From the NCBI RefSeq assembly GCF_030867095.1, contig NC_081829.1:55012491-55076490 (forward strand): a DNA stretch of 64,000 bases. Reading direction: 5' to 3'. The DNA comes from Alligator mississippiensis (lineage: Eukaryota > Chordata > Crocodylia > Alligatoridae). The notes beneath the pieces were generated by a model. The model was not told the DNA's origin and made no database searches. It saw only the letters and a list, made by a program, of their open reading frames with translations. Shown piece by piece: positions 59,357 to 64,000 of this stretch; the first letter of the stretch is position 1, and the number at the start of each line of letters is the position of its first letter. A program made the position numbers and the translations under genes.

Positions 59357-60653
59357 GAGTAGCAAGCTACAGAGTCAGGTATACCTATCCTACAAGCTCT
59401 GGAGTCTGCCGTTGATGGCCAGTCGAGGCTTCTTTCAGCGTGGTGTTATCATCCAGAAGGGGGTCGCCGGCTCATCCTTCTGGCAGGACAGGTCGGGTGC
59501 TGGTCAAGTTGGAGATCAAGAGGGCGCCACTGAGGGTCACTTTTCACTGCCTTTTATCTGTCCATGGCAGACTTTGGCGACTCCCCAGTTTTCAGGTTTG
59601 CCCAATCCAGGGGTCATTGACCCTTGTGGGACTTCCCCCCTCGCTGGCTACTGGATGGCATCTGTCAGCCCCAGGGGTCGTCCGCATGTACGTGCAGGTT
59701 TGGGAGTCTGTTGATGAATTTTGAATAGGGCTCTGGGAGTGGTTGATTTGGAGATATTCAGCCCAAAAGTTGGTCCCCGGCATTGATTAACTCAGGCCAG
59801 GGCTTCTAGCCCTTGATCAGTGAGGTTTAGAGATTTCCCGGTTGTTACATTGTCTTCTATTGAGTTCTTCCGTTGGTTGATCTGCAGTTTTCTTAGGTGT
59901 TAATTGCTGCCTGCTACCGTGTTACACATTCAATCACTGATTCACTCGCTCTTTCAGGGGCCAGCCTGATACAGAGAAGGGCGGTTTGATTCCTGCCTTT
60001 GTTAACATTGTTACAATGTATAACTTACTTATGAAACTAAACACATTTAGTTGAAAGTTGAAAGGTGAGGAGTATAAAATATAAGCTACAAATGTCATGC
60101 CATGGCACACAAATAGATAAAAATACCAAAATACAAGGGGAGATGCAAAATACACACATACACATTTCAAAACACAATTCCTTATCTTAAAGAGAAAGAA
60201 AGAGGAAGGAAGAAAAGGTAGAAGAGGAAAAACATATCCAAGGAGGGGAGAGCAAATGCAGGCAAGAGGAAAAGGGGGCTTTCTGCTACACCAGGAACAG
60301 CTCGGGGGTCACTGAGGCCTGGGCACAGATGCAGGAAGCAGGACAGCAAGGGCGGGCACTTCTCAGAACCACAAATCAGTGGGTGGAACAGCTGCAGCTG
60401 GACTCATGTCCTGGTGCTAAGGTGGAGCTGCTACCAGGAGGGAGCTAGTGGGGACAGGCAGAGGCTACAGGTCAGAACTGAGGAGCACTGGGGAAGGAGG
60501 GTTGTGGGTTGGAAGTGAGGGGCAAGGCAGGGGAAGGGCACCGGCATATCAGTGCTTCTCAGTGCCCCACATCCTGGTGAGCAAAGGGGGCAGGGCCAGC
60601 TCTAATTTTTCTATGATGAAAAAAACAAAAGCAAATGCCAAAGTATATAGATA

Positions 60654-61018
60654 CAGTAAAAGTTCTGTTAACTGGTATCTTACAAGCCAGCATGCTCAAT
60701 TAACTGGCATGCCGGCTTGTAAGATAAAGTGAAACCGGAAGTGCCCACTGTGACACTTCCAGTTTCTCCGAGGCCCCGCAGCCCAGGGCAAAGCAGCCTG
60801 CTCTGCCGAGTTCCCATGGCCTGGGGGCATAATAGGCTGTGCGGGGCGGGGCCCGCCTCCCTGTCCTGTGGGCCCCTGTGGCAATGCTGTGGGAGGGGTG
60901 ACAGGATGCCCCAGACACAGCAGAAGAAGCAGCAGCCCGGGCCACTCAATTAAGCGGCATATTTTGTTATCCGGCATCCCCCATTTCCAGGGGATGCCAG
61001 ATAACAGAGCTTTTACTG
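60654..61018. mobile_element. Tigger/pogo-like element, 365 bp, TA target duplication
   Basis: It starts CAGTAAAAGTTCTGTTAACT and ends AGATAACAGAGCTTTTACTG, inverted repeats of about 18 bp with few mismatches, flanked by TA on each side (60652-60653, 61019-61020). A second copy of the terminal motif occurs inside (TTATCCGGCAT, 60967). An internal palindrome, CTTACAAGCC...GGCTTGTAAG, spans about 60681-60723. Non-autonomous member of the Tc1/mariner-pogo group. Confidence 0.8.
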
Positions 61019-61229
61019 TATTTAGAATTCATTTTATTATCATAATAGAGGCACTGGTAGGCTTCCAAATTAGTTTAAAATTGTAAATATATCAATAAAA
61101 CATTGCCCAACTGATCTCTCTATATATAGTGATGTTTCATTTTAATCACAGAAAAATACAGATGTTGGGTATTTTAATTAGAGAATTTGGGGGGTTTATT
61201 GGAGAATTTGCAATTTTTAAACCAGGATC

Positions 61230-62112
61230 TTTGCTGGTGAGGCAAGTGGCGAGACCTGGGCAAAGGAGCCTGCCCGGTGCCAGCACTGAGGACCCAGCTG
61301 GAGGGCAAACAAGGTGGTTGACCTGGCCATTTGGAGCCAAGAGGACACGCTTTGACAGTTCAAAGTGGGCCACTAAAACGAGCGCATCTTTTGAGTGATA
61401 GCTGCCCAGATGGTAGAGCAGGGGCACCAGAAGACATGACAGCAGTTCTGCATGAAGACCAGCTGTGCAGCTATGGCCGACTAGCAGCTGGCCCAGAAGT
61501 GCCAGGAGGCTCTGCTGCACTTCCCATACCACAGCCCAGGCAGCTGTGTCATCCCCATCTGGGTCTGGCAGCCGTGCAGGCACAGGTCCAAGGGGGGTAG
61601 ATGCTGTCACAGGTGGCAGCAGGTCACAGCCAGGCAACAGCCCCCATTGCCAGACTGCTGCAGTGGGTAGAGGGTGTAGAGGCTACTCAAGCTTAGGGCT
61701 GCTTCAGCAGCCCAGCTGGCACAAGGGGCTAGTGTCCCCAGATACCAATTGGCTGGGCCTCAGAAGCTCCTGTCTATTTGTAACATTCAAATACTGCAGG
61801 CCCTAAAGCCCACCCGGCTAATGAGTAGCCCCTATTGTATGGGGCCTCAGAAGCTCCTGAGGGTAAGTAGCCCTGAGCTGCTTACCAGGGCAGCTTTTTA
61901 TACTGCTGTGCTGGCCCCAACCTCTAGCTCCCTCTGGGTGAAGATCTGGGAGGAGCTGAGCAGGGTCAGTTTGCCCCAAGTGGCACAATTTACCCCACAC
62001 CAAAGTGCATGTTCAGGTACGTGTGCTGAGGCACCCATTTCTGGCACAAATTTGTACCGCTGTTACTTTAGCTGCTGCAAGTGCACATGCCTGCATGTGT
62101 GGACACGCCCTA
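61230..62112. repeat. GC-rich block of probable repeat origin, unassigned
   Basis: Base composition differs sharply from flanking AT-rich DNA. The right end contains TGTGGACACGCCCTAC, close to the complement of the GGGCATGTC-type terminus at 55459 and 56446. Open frames on both strands have no recognisable domain. A non-autonomous transposon is likely; a gene is not supported. Confidence 0.3.
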
Positions 62113-62287
62113 CTTGTCCTTGCCATGAAACAATTAGTCAATGTAAGATTTATCAATTAGATGTAAAGTTCAAAATCATACTAAAAAATTAACTTAAAGT
62201 GAAAATGAGCACTTCGATTCTCAAATACTGGTATAAAACCTCTGTGAAATTGTAGAAAAAAAGGAAAAATTGACTTTGAAAACCTGT

Positions 62288-63345
62288 TTTGCAAATTCAG
62301 AGATTCACAGATTGTAAGTGGCTGGCAGGGACCTTACAAGATCATTGGGTCTAGCCCCCATACACTAGGCGGGAAAGACAAGTGGGGTGAGGTGACCGCA
62401 GCAAGGTGACCATCCAGTCTCAAAAATTTCCAAGGTAGGCGATTGCACCACGTCTGGAGGGAGTTTATTTCACAGTCTGGACACCCCGACTGTGAAGAAG
62501 TTTTTCCTAGAGTTGAGCCTGAAGTGGTCTTCCAGGAGTTTGTAGCCATTACTCCTGCTTTTCCCCAAGGGTGCCCTGGTGTACAGTTGTTCACTGAGCG
62601 CTTGATGTATTCCCCTGATGTAGTGGTAAGCTACCAAGTCCCCCTCAGCCTTCTCTTTTTTTAGGCTGAAGAGGCCCAAGTCCCTCAGCCTTTCCTCATA
62701 TGGCTTGCCTTGCAAGTCTCTAATCATACAGGTGGCTCTTCTCTGGACTCTCTCAAGCATTTTCACATCCTTGTTGAAGTGTGGCACCCAGAACTGGACA
62801 CAGTATTCTAGCTACAGTCTCACCAATGATGAGTAAAGTGGAAGAATAACTTCCTTGGTTTTACATGAGATGCATCGGTTGATGCATGCAAAAGTTTACC
62901 CTGCTGGCTACAACATCGCACTGATGGCTGATGTTCATACACCTAGGTCCCATTCAGTCATGGTGCTAGTCAAATTGGCGCCACCGACCCTGTAAGTATG
63001 TTGGGGATTGTTCATCCCCAGATGGAGCACTTTACACCTCTCGGTGTTGAACCTCATCTGGTTCTGATTTGCCCAACTCTTCAGCCTGTCCAGGTCCGCA
63101 ACTTATCTTCAAGCAGGACCATACTCCCCCATAGCTTGGTGTCATCCACGAACTTAGCCAGTGAACTTCTCACCCCCTCATCCAAATCCTTGATAAAAAA
63201 TGTTGGAAAGCACTAGACCAAGCACAGACCCCGGAAGGACACCACTGGCCACCTCTTGCCAGGACAACACAGATTTGTTCATAAGAACTGTCTGGGTTCT
63301 ACCTTGCAGCCAGTTTCCTACACATCTAACTGTTGAGCAGTTAAC
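62288..63345 (-). mobile_element. CR1 LINE, minus strand
   Basis: Read on the minus strand, the order is RT end (complement of 63100-63330, with VLGPV-type and FADD-region remnants near 63150), CKVLHLG-like sequence (63030), then an open 105-codon stretch at 62470-62787 (MLERVQRRATCMIRDLQGKP, KKEKAEGDLVAYHYIRG, RLNSRKNFFTV). The 3' UTR ends near 62290 (complement of AGAGATTCACAGATTGTAAG). Orientation is opposite to TET1, unlike most CR1 copies here. Confidence 0.88.
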
Positions 63346-64000
63346 AGAATTTGGCTTCTAAGATCCTTGTGAAAGATTCGCTGGGATATCTTAAATTTTG
63401 GCATCAACATATTAATTTCACTCATATGTTTTATAACATTATTATGGTCAGTCTTTTGAAGTACTTTTCCTTTCATACTATTTTCATACTAGATCTCTAA
63501 ACATAGAGCAGACAGGACAGCTTCCTTGAATAACCAACTTCAGTCTCAGTGGAATTAATGGAAATGCAGTGGCCATTTTTACCAAGAAAAGTTTCACTTC
63601 TACACAGCAAACCATTAACACAATGTTAACTGTCCATTCTGAGAGCATTCTGTGGTTTGTCTTAAGAAAAATTAGATGTCTTCTTTTAACCTGCCTTAGA
63701 TCATTAGCATCAAGAAATTGTGTATGTTTTATTAAGAAAATTAAAATGAGGGTGTTTGATCTGAATAATGTGGAGGCTTCTCTGTTGTTACACCTTTTAA
63801 GACTATCCACACTGAAAAATGTAAATTTTCCTCAATTGTACGACTACATACTTTTTATGAGACTCACAAAAAATTATGACAGGAACAAAGCTAAAATATA
63901 GTAATAATGCATGAGCAACATTGTGGAGAGTATGACAGTCCTTTTTGGTTTACAGAGAGTTTAAAATGAGAGAAAAGATGGGAAAAATCCTATACACATT

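Larger units (their letters stand above)
51123..64000 (+). other. TET1: TET1 intron 6 (partial, at least 12.9 kb)
   Basis: No sequence matching the next TET1 exon (expected to start V-[LV]-RR-SS-x-EEK) was found before the window ends. Identified insertions lie at 52956-53315, 55462-55991, 56724-58693, 60654-61018 and 62288-63345. Blocks that look repeat-derived but unassigned are 51400-52080, 53690-54130 (GC-rich), 59270-59940 and 61230-62110 (GC-rich). Unremarkable AT-rich sequence fills 52090-52950, 53330-53680, 54140-55450, 56000-56440, 59950-60600 and 63350-64000. Confidence 0.85.

Noticed and set aside
61146..61637. 163-codon minus-strand frame as a possible gene
   Set aside because: There is no recognisable domain or start context, and the block is GC-rich and repeat-like, with overlapping frames on the + strand.
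51123..64000. Search for TET1 exon 7 and downstream catalytic exons
   Set aside because: No sequence encoding the expected VLRRSS-x-EEK start or the HxD dioxygenase core was found. They probably lie beyond the window.
1..64000. tRNA, rRNA, snRNA genes, CRISPR arrays or bacterial-type systems
   Set aside because: No conserved cores of these RNAs or repeat-spacer patterns were recognised; the sequence is vertebrate intronic DNA. A tRNAscan/Infernal run would be decisive.

Overview
The window is vertebrate nuclear DNA. It carries the 5' two-thirds of one protein-coding gene, TET1 (ten-eleven translocation methylcytosine dioxygenase 1), on the + strand. The many CR1 retrotransposons ending in short ATCTATGAA-type tails, the Tx1-like LINE and the abundant small hAT and Tigger-like elements point to a non-avian reptile. 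A crocodilian is my best guess, with a turtle as the alternative; the species assignment is inference.

Five consecutive coding exons are visible with canonical AG/GT borders and compatible phases: exon 2 (2528-4749, start codon 2659, CXXC finger at its end), exon 3 (12574-12624, 17 codons), exon 4 (44451-47019), exon 5 (49241-49331) and exon 6 (51029-51122). They join in frame to about 1,632 residues, from the start methionine into the Cys-rich part of the catalytic domain. Exon 1 lies to the left. The remaining Cys-rich and double-stranded beta-helix exons lie to the right; I did not find them between 51123 and 64000.

A CpG island (about 11.74-12.68 kb) with GC boxes and an inverted CCAAT box covers exon 3. 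An in-frame TAG sits directly before exon 3, and the first in-frame ATG downstream of the island is at 44496, the position aligned with the start of the mammalian CXXC-less short TET1. The island therefore looks like a conserved internal promoter that separates a CpG-targeted full-length enzyme from a short enzyme.

The introns are mostly transposon debris. Intron 3 holds several CR1 copies, one of them a multi-level nest (35.8-39.2 kb), a GC-rich solo LTR with an exact 5-bp target duplication (24.8-25.7 kb) and a degraded Tx1-like LINE (31.3-34.4 kb). Intron 6 holds a 1.97-kb hAT-type element with terminal repeats and target duplication (56.7-58.7 kb), a Tigger-like element (60.65-61.02 kb) and a minus-strand CR1 (62.3-63.3 kb). 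No tRNA, rRNA, CRISPR array, bacterial-type operon or second host gene was recognised. The least expected host-gene features are the internal promoter arrangement and a set of tandem amino-acid repeats in the disordered TET1 N-terminal region.
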